From contig NZ_SPPC01000002.1 in assembly GCF_004570975.1 (NCBI RefSeq), forward strand, positions 1 to 64,000: a stretch of DNA of 64,000 nt. Direction: 5' to 3'. Numbering within the stretch: the stretch's first letter is position 1; every line of letters begins with the position of its first letter. This DNA comes from Barnesiella sp. WM24. Its GTDB lineage: Bacteria > Bacteroidota > Bacteroidia > Bacteroidales > Muribaculaceae. Shown in pieces: positions 7,592-16,994 of this stretch. The notes beneath the pieces are model-generated. The model saw only the letters and a program-made list of their open reading frames with translations. It searched no databases and was not told the DNA's origin. Made by a program: the position numbers and the translations under genes.

Positions 7592-8464
7592 ATGAACATA
7601 CTCGTAACCGGAGCCAACGGGCAACTTGGCAACTGCCTTCGCAAGGCTACATCCGGATCCAATGACAACTACATATTCACCGATGTCGCCGAGCTTGACA
7701 TAACCGACGCGGGCGCAGTAAAAAAAATGGTCAGGGACAACGACGTGAACGTCATCGTCAACTGCGCAGCCTACACCAATGTGGAGAAAGCTGAGGACGA
7801 CCGCGATTTTGCCGAGCTGCTCAACGCCACCGCAGTGCGCAACCTCGCCGAGGCCGCAAAAGCAAACGACGGGACACTCATTCATGTGTCGACCGACTAC
7901 GTGTTTGGCAAGGAACCCTACAATGTCCCCTGCCGCGAAGACCAGAAAGGCACGCCCACAGGTGTCTACGGGCTCACAAAGCTCCACGGCGAGCAGGCGA
8001 TTGCCGAGAGCGGCGTGAAAGCACTCATATTCCGCACGGCATGGCTATATAGCGAATACGGCAAGAACTTCGTCAAGACCATGCTCGACCTGACCTCGAC
8101 AAAGCCGGAGCTGAAGGTCGTGTTTGACCAGACAGGCACCCCAACCTACGCGCAAGACCTCGCCGACGCCCTGTTTCATATCATCGATAACCGCCTTATG
8201 GACGGCAACGAGGGTGTCTACCACTACTCCGACGAGGGCGTATGCTCGTGGTTTGACTTCACAAAAATGATAGCCGAGATTGCCGGCAACACCTCCTGCG
8301 ACATCCTGCCATGCCACTCCTCCGAGTTCCCCTCCAAGGTCATTCGCCCCTCATATTCTGTACTCGACAAGACAAAATTCAAGGAGACATTCGGCATAAA
8401 AGTCCCCTACTGGACCGACTCACTCAAAATCTGTATAAAAAACCTGAAAGAAAATGAAGCATAA
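7592..8464 (+). CDS. rfbD: dTDP-4-dehydrorhamnose reductase
   Basis: This 290-residue short-chain dehydrogenase reduces dTDP-4-keto-L-rhamnose to dTDP-L-rhamnose with NAD(P)H, the last step of the pathway. The cofactor site is TGANGQLGN (6-14). STDYVFG and the catalytic YGLTKLHGE (YxxxK) are intact. The start is ATG 7592, 13 bases after the YafQ toxin stop, so transcription from the toxin-antitoxin promoter probably reads into it. It overlaps rfbB by 11 bases. Confidence 0.95.
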   Translation: MNILVTGANGQLGNCLRKATSGSNDNYIFTDVAELDITDAGAVKKMVRDNDVNVIVNCAAYTNVEKAEDDRDFAELLNATAVRNLAEAAKANDGTLIHVSTDYVFGKEPYNVPCREDQKGTPTGVYGLTKLHGEQAIAESGVKALIFRTAWLYSEYGKNFVKTMLDLTSTKPELKVVFDQTGTPTYAQDLADALFHIIDNRLMDGNEGVYHYSDEGVCSWFDFTKMIAEIAGNTSCDILPCHSSEFPSKVIRPSYSVLDKTKFKETFGIKVPYWTDSLKICIKNLKENEA

Positions 8465-9590
8465 GAATATCCTTATCACCGGCGGAGCCGGATTTATCGG
8501 CAGCCATGTCGTGCGCCTGTTTGTCAATAAATATCCTGACTATCACATAGTAAACCTTGACAAACTCACCTACGCCGGCAACCTCGCCAACCTAAAGGAC
8601 ATCGAGGACAAGCCCAACTACACCTTTGTCAAGGCCGACATCGCCGACCTTGACGAGATGCGCCGCATAATCAATGATTACAAAATTGACGGCATCATCC
8701 ACCTCGCCGCCGAGAGCCATGTCGACCGCTCGATAAAAGACCCGTTCACATTCGCCCGCACCAACGTCATGGGCACCCTCGCACTGCTCCAGGCAGCAAA
8801 GGAATACTGGGAGTCGCTGCCTGAAAAATACGAGGGCAAGCGCTTCTACCACATCTCCACCGACGAAGTTTACGGTGCCCTTGAACTTACCAATCCCGAG
8901 GGCATCGAGTCACCATTCACCACAGCCGCGTCGTCGGAGCACCACCACGCCTATGGGACCGAGTTTTTCCTCGAGACCACCAACTATAACCCCCATAGCC
9001 CCTACTCGGCATCCAAGGCATCGTCAGATCACTTCGTGCGCGCCTACCATGACACCTACGGCATGCCCACCATCGTGACCAACTGCTCCAACAACTACGG
9101 TCCCTACCAGTTCCCCGAGAAACTGATACCGCTGTTCATCAACAACATCCGCCACCGCAAGCCGCTGCCGGTCTACGGCAAGGGCGAGAATGTGCGCGAC
9201 TGGCTCTATGTCGTTGACCACGCCCGCGCCATCGACACCATCTTCCATGACGGAAAGATAGCGGAGACCTACAACATCGGCGGCTTCAACGAGTGGAAAA
9301 ACATCGACATCATAAAAGTGGTCATCAAGACCGTCGACCGCCTGCTCGGCAATCCCGAAGGCTACTCCGACGAGCTGATAACCTACGTCACCGACCGCCT
9401 CGGCCACGACATGCGCTACGCCATAGACTCCCGCAAGCTCCAGCGCGAACTCGGGTGGGAGCCCTCCCTACAGTTTGAGGAAGGTATTGAAAAGACCGTG
9501 CGCTGGTATCTCGACAACCAGGAGTGGATGGACAACATCACCTCCGGCGACTACGAACGCTACTACGACGACATGTACAAAAACCGATAA
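8454..9590 (+). CDS. rfbB: dTDP-glucose 4,6-dehydratase
   Basis: This 378-residue extended SDR converts dTDP-glucose to dTDP-4-keto-6-deoxyglucose, the second step of dTDP-L-rhamnose synthesis. The NAD site GGAGFIGSH (8-16), HLAAESHVDRS, the active-site STDEVYG and YSASKASSDH (YxxxK) are all present. It is slightly longer than E. coli RmlB (about 355), with an insert around ASSEHHHAYGTEFFLETT before the YSASK motif, a form common in Bacteroidales. It is the last gene of the set and is followed by a clear terminator. Confidence 0.96.
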   Translation: MKHKNILITGGAGFIGSHVVRLFVNKYPDYHIVNLDKLTYAGNLANLKDIEDKPNYTFVKADIADLDEMRRIINDYKIDGIIHLAAESHVDRSIKDPFTFARTNVMGTLALLQAAKEYWESLPEKYEGKRFYHISTDEVYGALELTNPEGIESPFTTAASSEHHHAYGTEFFLETTNYNPHSPYSASKASSDHFVRAYHDTYGMPTIVTNCSNNYGPYQFPEKLIPLFINNIRHRKPLPVYGKGENVRDWLYVVDHARAIDTIFHDGKIAETYNIGGFNEWKNIDIIKVVIKTVDRLLGNPEGYSDELITYVTDRLGHDMRYAIDSRKLQRELGWEPSLQFEEGIEKTVRWYLDNQEWMDNITSGDYERYYDDMYKNR

Positions 9591-9617
9591 GTACACAATA
9601 ACCTCATAACCACTAAA

Positions 9618-9651
9618 TGCCGGCTCAATCCATGACGCCGGCACTTTTTAT
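9618..9651 (+). terminator. Rho-independent terminator after rfbB
   Basis: TGCCGGC at 9618-9624 pairs with GCCGGCA at 9637-9643 around a 12-base loop, followed by a T-rich run (9645-9651). It lies 28 bases after the rfbB stop. Confidence 0.85.
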
Positions 9652-9711
9652 TATGCAAGCAAACCATTCATCCGCAAATATCGTTGAATAACTATTAAAG
9701 CCCTACTGAAT

Positions 9712-11589
9712 ATGGTTGAAATTATAAATCTGTCATCACAACGGCTCAACACGCCGGAAGCATGTGCCGCCTCTGACATAGAAAATAAGGCATCCCGATA
9801 CTTCTCTTCCCATCAGGGCATTAGCGGATTCTTGTTATTGATACCGTCAGTATACACATATAACGATATACATAATGACATAGATATTGCCATATTCGGA
9901 AAATTCAACGGACTCGAAACACCCGACGGCTACGCCATAGACTCATTTGCCGCAGCAATCGAAGTCAAGTCACATCCGGCAGAACGAATATACAAAGACC
10001 CGGGTCACCATTATCATGTGACATATTCCGACGGCGATACAGATGTTACCGTTCAGTCGCTGTCACAGGCTATAGCGTTAAAAAAGCACCTGAATAAGGA
10101 AGGCATAAAATGTGACTTTGTCGTCTCGACAATTTACTTCCGGTCAATAGGAGAGGATGCTCTTAATACCCTCAGAAACGGTATCAATGACTACTCCCTT
10201 TCTTATGATTTCACTTTTGAGCAAATTATTGAAATCATCAGGAAGCAACTGTCACCTAAAGCAAGCCACAATCCATTACACGCCAACAACCTAACGATTG
10301 ACAACCTTACAGATGTGTTCAGCCACGTAACAGCACCTGTAACACTGCGAAACAAATTTGAGCTGATATGTTCAGAGAGCCTCGACCCGCTTCTTTCGGA
10401 AATTAAATCCAGAAATAAAGACATACTCATAAGCGGCAAAGCCGGAACCGGCAAAACCCTGTTATTGCTCAAGGCAGCAATGAATATCGTAGAGAATCCG
10501 GATTGCAATATCCTTTTTCTCACATACAACCACGCCCTGTTGACCGACATTAAAAAGCTTTTAAAGTATTTCCCGGGATGCCGATTGAAACCTGATGATT
10601 TCATGACTATCGAATCCTTCTTTCAAAGGCTTATGCGCAAAAATAAAATAATTTCAAGTTCCATAAATCCCACTCGCTCGGCCAATTACAACAAAGAGTA
10701 TATAAAAGCGCTTGACAGGCTTATCAAAAAGGCAGAAGATAAAGAGATTATCTATTATCCCGCAACTCATTTTGTCCTTGACGAAGCACAGGACCTGCTC
10801 CAGCAGGAGGCGGATTTATTATATCAACTTTTTCCAGCGACCTCATTACTCCTCGCTGAAGGTATCGACCAGAAGATAAGAAACGAAAATCCGCCGGAAT
10901 GGAAATCAGCTGAGACAATAAAGACACTGTCGTGCAAACGCATGTTCTCCAACGTGGCAATGTTTGTCAACCTGCTTGCAGAAAAGCTTGAAAGCGACTG
11001 GCATATCGACTGCACGGGAGCATTTCCAGGAGGTCGAATAATAATTCTTGACCACTACAGCCCTACGATTCATAAATCACTGTTACAGACACAACGACAA
11101 CACGGATGCTGCAACTACGACATGCTGATGCTCGTTGACCCTAAACAAACATGTGAAAGCTTGGATGCAATCCTCGACAGCCTATATGATGGAAGAACAT
11201 CTGAAAACAGAAAAAACGAGCCCGGCGATGACGAAGCCCGTTTATATTACTATCAATCATGCCGCGGAGTGGAAGGCTGGACTGTAGTATGCTTTGGGCT
11301 CGACCGTTACTACGAAGATGAGTATGACAAACGGAAATCAAAAATCGAACAGACCTACGATAGCGAAACACGAAACAACGCAATAAACGAAATCGCACTC
11401 AAAATGATGATTCCGCTTACACGGGCGATTGACAGTCTCGTGATAGTGTTGCAAAAAGAGCCAAATCACTTTAGCGACGCAATCCATACGGCAGCCTCCT
11501 TATGTAAAGACTTCACTGAATATGAGGTCAATGTTAATCAGCAAGATGCTGAAGCACATATGCGTCAACATAAGTCGAACAGCGTCTAA
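9712..11589 (+). CDS. NERD-domain nuclease / superfamily 1 helicase fusion
   Basis: This is a 625-residue two-domain protein. The N-terminal part (about 25-170) has a NERD/PD-(D/E)xK-like nuclease pattern: NDIDIAIFG (55-63), IEVKSH (83-88) and a helix SLSQAIALKKHL. The rest is a UvrD/DUF2075-type ATPase: Walker A SGKAGTGKT (241-249), Walker B FVLDEAQD (354-361), a motif V-like SCRGVEGW (516-523) and motif VI-like PLTRAID (568-574). It is predicted to couple ATP-driven DNA or RNA translocation to cleavage. It stands alone after the rfb terminator and its 3' end overlaps the opposing GNAT gene by 56 bases. DNA repair and antiphage defence are both possible; no known defence partner lies next to it. 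Confidence 0.8.
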   Translation: MVEIINLSSQRLNTPEACAASDIENKASRYFSSHQGISGFLLLIPSVYTYNDIHNDIDIAIFGKFNGLETPDGYAIDSFAAAIEVKSHPAERIYKDPGHHYHVTYSDGDTDVTVQSLSQAIALKKHLNKEGIKCDFVVSTIYFRSIGEDALNTLRNGINDYSLSYDFTFEQIIEIIRKQLSPKASHNPLHANNLTIDNLTDVFSHVTAPVTLRNKFELICSESLDPLLSEIKSRNKDILISGKAGTGKTLLLLKAAMNIVENPDCNILFLTYNHALLTDIKKLLKYFPGCRLKPDDFMTIESFFQRLMRKNKIISSSINPTRSANYNKEYIKALDRLIKKAEDKEIIYYPATHFVLDEAQDLLQQEADLLYQLFPATSLLLAEGIDQKIRNENPPEWKSAETIKTLSCKRMFSNVAMFVNLLAEKLESDWHIDCTGAFPGGRIIILDHYSPTIHKSLLQTQRQHGCCNYDMLMLVDPKQTCESLDAILDSLYDGRTSENRKNEPGDDEARLYYYQSCRGVEGWTVVCFGLDRYYEDEYDKRKSKIEQTYDSETRNNAINEIALKMMIPLTRAIDSLVIVLQKEPNHFSDAIHTAASLCKDFTEYEVNVNQQDAEAHMRQHKSNSV

Positions 11590-12061
11590 GCCACGACCTG
11601 AGCCTGCCACAGATTTTAAAGCCTGATTTCCTGAATACAGAAAGACTTGCACCATTATCTATTGCGACCACAGCCCATAATTGATGCATCTCGATAAACC
11701 GCCTGGCATACACGACCGCAAGATTCAATGCCCGGGAGCCATAACCCTTTCCCGAATGAGCCCGGTCAATCAGGATCCCAATCCCGGCACGCCTGTTGTC
11801 AGGATCGAAGTCATATAAATCAAGTGTGCCCACCGCCTCATCGGTCGATTTAAGCACAATCATGAGTCTCAACTGCTTGGCCGCATAAATATCAGGCGAA
11901 TAATTTTCAATATAATCCCACAGTATTTTTCTGGAAAACGGAGCTATGCCACTCCCGGCTTCCCATAACTCAGTGTCATTCTCCCACTTGTAAAGCAGGT
12001 CAAGATCCTCGGGTTCAAGGGCCCGCAGGCGCAACACATCATCTTCAAGCAACCCTTTCAT
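11534..12061 (-). CDS. GNAT-family N-acetyltransferase, RimJ/RimL-like
   Basis: This 175-residue protein has the GNAT acetyl-CoA site [10 protein letters not shown] (R/QxxGxG/A type) and the usual N-terminal [20 protein letters not shown] seen in RimJ/RimL-like enzymes, plus the GFKICGRLR strand near the end. It should acetylate a protein N-terminus or a small amine; the substrate is unknown. Its ATG overlaps the recR stop by four bases, so it is translated with recR. The last 56 bases overlap the convergent NERD-helicase gene. Confidence 0.85.
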   Translation of the reverse strand: MKGLLEDDVLRLRALEPEDLDLLYKWENDTELWEAGSGIAPFSRKILWDYIENYSPDIYAAKQLRLMIVLKSTDEAVGTLDLYDFDPDNRRAGIGILIDRAHSGKGYGSRALNLAVVYARRFIEMHQLWAVVAIDNGASLSVFRKSGFKICGRLRSWLRRCSTYVDAYVLQHLAD

Positions 12062-12690
12062 TGTACATCACGGTTAAAAGATTCACTGAAAAGAGTGCGA
12101 TTGACAATAGATCTCCCCAAAGTAATCTCATCAGTATATTCAATCTCATTGCCGACCGACACACCACGTGCAAGTTGCGTTATCTTTACAGGCAGCGTGC
12201 CTAACTGACGATAAATATAGAAATTGGTCGTCTCACCCTCCATTGTCGCGCTAAGAGCAAGTATGACCTCACCTACCCCTTCCGTCTCCACCCGCTTTAC
12301 AAGCGAAGCAATCTCCAATTGAGAAGGGCCTACACCATCCATAGGAGAAATCAGTCCGCCCAATACATGATACAGCCCGCGAAACTGTCCGGTATTCTCA
12401 ATACTCAACACATCCTTCACACTCTCGACCACACATACGGTAGAAGAATCACGCATAGGGTTGGAGCAGATAGGACATCGCTCTTCCTCCGATATATTGT
12501 GGCATCTGACACAATAACGTATGCCCTTGCGAAGAGCCACGATTGACTCTCCGAGATCCACCCCCATCCGCTCTTCCTGACGCAATATGTGAAGTGCAAG
12601 TCTCAAAGCGGTCTTGCGACCTATACCGGGAAGACGTGAAAGCTGATTAACGGCATTTTCAAGAAGAGTAGAAGCATATTCCTGTTCCAT
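12058..12690 (-). CDS. recR: Recombination protein RecR
   Basis: This 210-residue protein starts at ATG 12690; a GTG three codons earlier is less likely. Order of domains: the helix-hairpin-helix [12 protein letters not shown], a four-cysteine zinc finger (CVRCHN...CPIC), the Toprim domain beginning VCVVES and including the [12 protein letters not shown] loop, and the C-terminal [15 protein letters not shown] segment. RecR with RecO loads RecA on gapped single-stranded DNA. It is coupled to the downstream GNAT gene by a 4-base overlap. Confidence 0.97.
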   Translation of the reverse strand: MEQEYASTLLENAVNQLSRLPGIGRKTALRLALHILRQEERMGVDLGESIVALRKGIRYCVRCHNISEEERCPICSNPMRDSSTVCVVESVKDVLSIENTGQFRGLYHVLGGLISPMDGVGPSQLEIASLVKRVETEGVGEVILALSATMEGETTNFYIYRQLGTLPVKITQLARGVSVGNEIEYTDEITLGRSIVNRTLFSESFNRDVQ

Positions 12691-13034
12691 AACAACCACA
12701 TTTTCTACATGTAAAGTTACGCCAAAAGCATCATCCCTACAAGTTGCTTAACGCTATTTAATAAACGGCAAAACAAAGACAGGAGCCTACATTAGTGACT
12801 CCTGCCTTTGTTTTTGGTATCCTTCACAGCAAAAATGTTTTTTCATAAGATCGGAATTTTTCGCATGATAGCTATTGTTCATGTAGGTTTACTAGGCGAA
12901 TTGTGCAAAAAAATGTATACCATTAAGTTTAATTTATGCAAACATAATCAATAAATTTAATATCTGCAAGTATTTTAAACGAAATATCAATTTTAACGCC
13001 CCTTTATCTCCTCAATATTCAGAAAAGCCCCGAT
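12691..13034. other. Gene-free stretch between recR and dapA
   Basis: 344 bases without a convincing gene. It contains the long-stem terminator at 12770-12815. The dapA-proximal part (about 12830-13030) is AT-rich and shows no promoter match or open frame that I could support. Confidence 0.5.
12770..12815. terminator. Bidirectional terminator
   Basis: AAAACAAAG-A-CAGGAG (12770-12785) pairs with CTCCTG-C-CTTTGTTTT (12799-12815) with one mismatch around a 13-base loop. Both strands end in a T-rich run. It is placed to end the dapA transcript on the minus strand before the recR gene. Confidence 0.75.
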
Positions 13035-13919
13035 TTATCCGAGACTTTCCAATACATGACGTATCTTCTCATAAGTAGTGATACGCGTCGGCACTAATGG
13101 CAGACGAAGCTCATTCTCGATGAATCCCATTGCATGCAACAGGCATTTTACTCCCGCAGGATTTCCGTCGACAAAAAGCAGGCTGAAAAGTTCCGTGAAC
13201 CGATGATGAATCAGCAGCGCCCTCTCATAGTCACCATGCAGAGCCAGGCGCACCATACGGGAAAACTCCTTCGGAAAGGCGTTGCCTATGACCGAAATCA
13301 CACCGACAGCGCCAAGCGTTATAAGAGGAAACGTAATACCGTCATCACCGGAAATCACCATAAAATCCTCTCGCTTGTTTTTTATGATGTCATCCATCTG
13401 CGATATATTACCCGATGCCTCCTTTACTCCAATTATATTGTCAAACTCTGCCGCAAGACGCAACGTGGTCTCCGCTGTCATGTTCACGCCCGTACGACCC
13501 GGCACATTATACAGAATGACCGGTATAGGCGAAGCCTCGGCGATAGCCTTGTAATGCTGATAAATACCCTCCTGAGAAGGCTTGTTATAATATGGCACTA
13601 CAGAAAGCACTGCCTCAAACGGTGAAAGATCACTGCTTTTCAGCTCTTCAACAAGAGCCATCGTATTATTTCCTCCAATTCCGATTACAAGTGGCACACG
13701 CCCGCCCACCCGCTCAACGATAAAATCACGCACCGCGTGCTTTTCGTCGACCGACAGAGTCGCAGTCTCGGCAGTTGTGCCAAGCACCACCATGTAATCA
13801 ACTCCATTCTTAATCTGATATTCCAACAAACGGGCAAGCGCATCAAAGTCAATCGACTTATCCTGCTTGAAAGGTGTGACCAGCGCCACACCCATACCCT
13901 TTAAATTAATACGTGCCAT
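13035..13919 (-). CDS. dapA: 4-hydroxy-tetrahydrodipicolinate synthase
   Basis: The ATG at 13919 gives 294 residues, the normal DapA length. A longer frame from 13949 begins within the promoter -7 box and is excluded. The enzyme condenses pyruvate with aspartate semialdehyde in lysine and diaminopimelate synthesis. It is a TIM barrel with GTTAET near residue 48, YYNKPSQEGIYQHY, YNVPGRTG and the Schiff-base lysine in IIGVKEASG. It stands alone, divergent from trxA, with its own promoter. Confidence 0.96.
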   Translation of the reverse strand: MARINLKGMGVALVTPFKQDKSIDFDALARLLEYQIKNGVDYMVVLGTTAETATLSVDEKHAVRDFIVERVGGRVPLVIGIGGNNTMALVEELKSSDLSPFEAVLSVVPYYNKPSQEGIYQHYKAIAEASPIPVILYNVPGRTGVNMTAETTLRLAAEFDNIIGVKEASGNISQMDDIIKNKREDFMVISGDDGITFPLITLGAVGVISVIGNAFPKEFSRMVRLALHGDYERALLIHHRFTELFSLLFVDGNPAGVKCLLHAMGFIENELRLPLVPTRITTYEKIRHVLESLG

Positions 13920-13948
13920 ATAGGTATCGTTAGATGCTTTTGCTTCCA

Positions 13949-13980
13949 CAAAGGTAGATATTATTCACAATACCGACAAA
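13949..13980 (-). promoter_or_regulatory. Promoter of dapA
   Basis: On the minus strand TTTG (13980-13977) and TACCTTTG (13956-13949) are 20 bases apart, a full Bacteroidetes consensus. Transcription should begin near 13942 and leave about a 23-base leader. This decides the dapA start at 13919. Confidence 0.85.
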
Positions 13981-14066
13981 GAAAAAATCCAAATAAAACT
14001 CAATTGCCTTACAAACCTATTACCACATGTCAGCGTTATAAGATAAATATATAAAATATAATAGTG

Positions 14067-14363
14067 ATGAGTGATTTTAATGATATTATCAAAGACAGCA
14101 AGCCGACACTGGTCGACTTCTTTGCAACATGGTGTGGACCATGTAAAATGATGCATCCGATTCTTGAACAAGTAAAGACAAAACTTGGCGACGAGGTGAC
14201 AATAGTTAAAATAGATGTAGACAAGAATCAAGATCTATCCTCACAGTATCGCGTCCAGTCAGTGCCTACTCTCATCATCTTCAAAGACGGAGAGGTCAAA
14301 TGGAGGGCTGCAGGCGTTCATTCTGCCGAAGACCTTGAAGCAAAGCTAAAAGAATTTGCCTAA
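14067..14363 (+). CDS. trxA: Thioredoxin
   Basis: This is a 98-residue cytoplasmic thioredoxin starting at ATG 14067 (a GTG one codon earlier is possible). The active site WCGPCK follows FFAT, and the cis-proline segment SVPTLIIFKDGE is intact. Length is normal for a single thioredoxin domain. It is divergent from dapA and is followed by a strong hairpin shared with the convergent transporter gene. Confidence 0.95.
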   Translation: MSDFNDIIKDSKPTLVDFFATWCGPCKMMHPILEQVKTKLGDEVTIVKIDVDKNQDLSSQYRVQSVPTLIIFKDGEVKWRAAGVHSAEDLEAKLKEFA

Positions 14364-14394
14364 AGAAATCGATTCACTTATTTGAATAATCAAC

Positions 14395-14429
14395 GAAGAC
14401 CGCCGACTAAAATTTAGCCGGCGGTCTTC
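14395..14429. terminator. Hairpin between convergent trxA and transporter genes
   Basis: GAAGACCGCCG at 14395-14405 pairs with CGGCGGTCTTC at 14419-14429 around a 13-base centre that can itself pair (TAAAATTTA). No long T-run follows on either strand, but its place between convergent stops fits a shared terminator. Confidence 0.65.
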
Positions 14430-14456
14430 TATGCTTAAATTGTCAATAGTCTAAAA

Positions 14457-16136
14457 CTAAGCAAGACATAGCACCAATACCTGGGCGGCAACCACACGAA
14501 GGAACATCGTAAGCGGGTAAACCGTAGAATACGCTACGGCAGGCGCATCATTACCGGTGCTGTTATTAGCATAGGCAAGTGCAGGAGGATCGGTCATTCC
14601 GCCACCGAAGAGACCCATGATAGTGAGCAGATTTATCTTGTAAATACCGCGGGCGATGCAACCCACCACCAACAGAGGGATAAACGTAATCATAAATCCC
14701 CAGATAACCCACCACATACCTGTGCTGTTGAACACAGTGTCGGCAAATCCGGCTCCCGACGCAATTCCTACAGAGGCAAGGAACAGGCATATACCAATCT
14801 CTCTCATAAGAAGTGATGCGGAAGAGGATGTATAGGTCACCAGTTTTATCTTATATCCGAAACGGCTTATCAGAATAGCCACTACAAGCGGACCACCCGC
14901 AAGTCCGAGCTTCATCGGGACGCTTACCCCGGGGAATGCAATAGGAATAGAACCCACTAAAATACCAAGGAATATACCGACAAAGAGCGTAATCATGTTA
15001 GGCTCGTTAAGGCGCTTCATCGAGTTGCCGAGCTTTTCAGCAAGACGCTTGATATCAGCTTCCTGACCGACGACCGTCATGCGGTCGCCCACCTGAAGAC
15101 GCAGACCGGGTGACGCAAGCAGGTCGACTCCGGCACGATTAACCCTTGTCGCATTAAGGCTGTAGCCCATGCGCAGACGAAGCTGTCCGATAGGCACTCC
15201 GTTAAACTCGCTCTTTGTCACAACTATGCGACGTGACACAACCGGACTCGGTGTCGCCTCCCAGTCCATATCCACCTCAGGACCGATTACCGCCTTAAAG
15301 CGCTCTTCATCCTGTGCCGACAATACGATATAAAGCATGTCGTCAAGATGGACAACTGTCTGAGAATTGGGGATTATAACATTGCCATCCTTGTCTTTAA
15401 GACGTGAGACCACAAAGTTACAAGAAATTATGTCATGCAGCTGTATAAGGTTTTTACCGTCAATAAGTACATTGGTCACCTTAAATGTCACGATATGAGG
15501 CTTCAACTGGCTGTTTGCCGTATCCTCTTCTATTTCCTGTATCTCTTTCTCTATCTTTACTCGGAAAATAGCACGGACAAGGAACATCGAGAGAATGATT
15601 CCGACAACACCGAGCGGGTAAGCGGCGGCATATCCCATAGCCATCTCCTCTGACTGCTGATAAGCACCCGGGTCCACCTGAAGTATAGCCTGCTGTGCCG
15701 CTCCGAGTCCGGGGGTATTGGTCACAGCTCCCGACATTATACCTACCAATGCAGTAATCGTAGTATTGCCATCGATATAAAAGATAGCAAGGACTATAGC
15801 CACATTAAGAGCAATGATAAGAACTGCCAATCCGTTAAGCAGCATGCCACCCTTCTTGAAAGAAGAGAAGAATCCGGGTCCTACTTGCAGACCGATTGAG
15901 AAAATAAACAGGATAAGTCCAAACTCACGGATAAAGTGAAGGACTTCAGGATTTACCTTATAGCCCAGATGTCCCATGACAAGACCTACGAAAAGGACAA
16001 ATGTCACACCGAGCGACACACCGCCTATCCTGAGTTTACCAAGATAGACTCCTACAGCGATAACAAACGAATAGAGCAAAATGGTACTCGCCAATGCCAT
16101 ATTGCCCGGTGAAAGTAATTGTTGAATCCACTCCAT
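14457..16136 (-). CDS. AspT/YidE-YbjL family transporter with RCK_C domains
   Basis: This 559-residue inner-membrane protein has two hydrophobic blocks (about residues 12-190 and 385-559, each with about five or six membrane segments). They flank a cytoplasmic region holding two TrkA-C/RCK_C domains (around 215-290 and 300-370). This is the layout of the aspartate:alanine exchanger (AAE) family. The repeats with PGLGAAQQAI and GGGMTDPPALAYAN are the family's glycine-rich re-entrant signatures. The substrate is unknown; relatives carry dicarboxylates or amino acids. A -7-like box lies at 16175-16182. Confidence 0.88.
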   Translation of the reverse strand: MEWIQQLLSPGNMALASTILLYSFVIAVGVYLGKLRIGGVSLGVTFVLFVGLVMGHLGYKVNPEVLHFIREFGLILFIFSIGLQVGPGFFSSFKKGGMLLNGLAVLIIALNVAIVLAIFYIDGNTTITALVGIMSGAVTNTPGLGAAQQAILQVDPGAYQQSEEMAMGYAAAYPLGVVGIILSMFLVRAIFRVKIEKEIQEIEEDTANSQLKPHIVTFKVTNVLIDGKNLIQLHDIISCNFVVSRLKDKDGNVIIPNSQTVVHLDDMLYIVLSAQDEERFKAVIGPEVDMDWEATPSPVVSRRIVVTKSEFNGVPIGQLRLRMGYSLNATRVNRAGVDLLASPGLRLQVGDRMTVVGQEADIKRLAEKLGNSMKRLNEPNMITLFVGIFLGILVGSIPIAFPGVSVPMKLGLAGGPLVVAILISRFGYKIKLVTYTSSSASLLMREIGICLFLASVGIASGAGFADTVFNSTGMWWVIWGFMITFIPLLVVGCIARGIYKINLLTIMGLFGGGMTDPPALAYANNSTGNDAPAVAYSTVYPLTMFLRVVAAQVLVLCLA

Positions 16137-16174
16137 ACTGTTCAGCGTTAAAAACTGCCTTAGAAATTGAATTG

Positions 16175-16182
16175 CAAATTTA
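16175..16182 (-). promoter_or_regulatory. Possible -7 box of the AspT-type transporter
   Basis: TAAATTTG on the minus strand, 39 bases upstream of the start. No TTTG is found at the expected -33 distance, so this is a partial match. Confidence 0.4.
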
Positions 16183-16316
16183 CGACTTTTTACCGAACTC
16201 CCACCTTTACTCAGGCATTTTTCTCAATAAAAAATATCAACCTGTCGCAAAATAGTTTAAAGCCGATAAGAAAGCATGAGTATTATAATATTATAATTGT
16301 ATCTCAGCTACGATAT

Positions 16317-16976
16317 TCAATCCACAGCAATCGCAATATCCAGAATTGCATCGGTGGTATTGACGATATGGTCGGCATGATACGCTTTAAGTTCAGTCAT
16401 CGGGCGAAATCCCCATGTAACACCTACAGAATCCACACATGCACGCCGGGCTGTCTCCATGTCGACGCCGGAATCCCCGACATAAAGCACCTCAGCCTTC
16501 GGAGTAGGCGACTTCGAGAGAATCTCAAATACGATTGAAGGATCAGGCTTTACCGGAATCCCCTCTTTCTGACCCTCCACGGCAGCCCAGTCTATGTCAT
16601 GAAAATAAAAATCCACAAGTCTTTCCACCGCAGCCTGATACTTATTTGACGCGACAGCCACCTTTATGTCTCTTGCCCGCAATTCGGCAAGCAGACGAGG
16701 TATGCCGGGATAAGGCGCGGTGTGGTCGGTGCAATGGCTTTCATAATGCTCTTTGAAGAACACTCTCAGGCGCTCGACTTCCTCGTCGGTATCAAGCCCC
16801 GACGGCAGCGCCCTTTCAATAAGCTTCTTCACGCCGTTGCCGACCATCCCCGTATAAGCTGAAATAGGGTGAGACGGATACCCACATTTTTCAAGAGCAT
16901 AGTTAGTCGCATGACCGAGGTCTTCTATCGAGTTAAGCAGTGTCCCGTCAAGATCAAAAATAACAAGTTTCTTCAT
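16317..16976 (-). CDS. HAD hydrolase, phosphoglycolate phosphatase-like
   Basis: This 219-residue HAD-family phosphatase has motif I FDLDGTLLNS (8-17), motif II VAVASNK, the lysine at KPDP and motif III VLYVGDSGVDMETA. A helical cap follows motif I, the subclass-I arrangement seen in Gph. Likely substrates are small phosphoesters such as 2-phosphoglycolate, but specificity is not readable. It lies 18 bases after tamL on the same strand and probably shares its transcript. Confidence 0.88.
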   Translation of the reverse strand: MKKLVIFDLDGTLLNSIEDLGHATNYALEKCGYPSHPISAYTGMVGNGVKKLIERALPSGLDTDEEVERLRVFFKEHYESHCTDHTAPYPGIPRLLAELRARDIKVAVASNKYQAAVERLVDFYFHDIDWAAVEGQKEGIPVKPDPSIVFEILSKSPTPKAEVLYVGDSGVDMETARRACVDSVGVTWGFRPMTELKAYHADHIVNTTDAILDIAIAVD

Positions 16977-16994
16977 TAGCTTAATAATAGTAAT

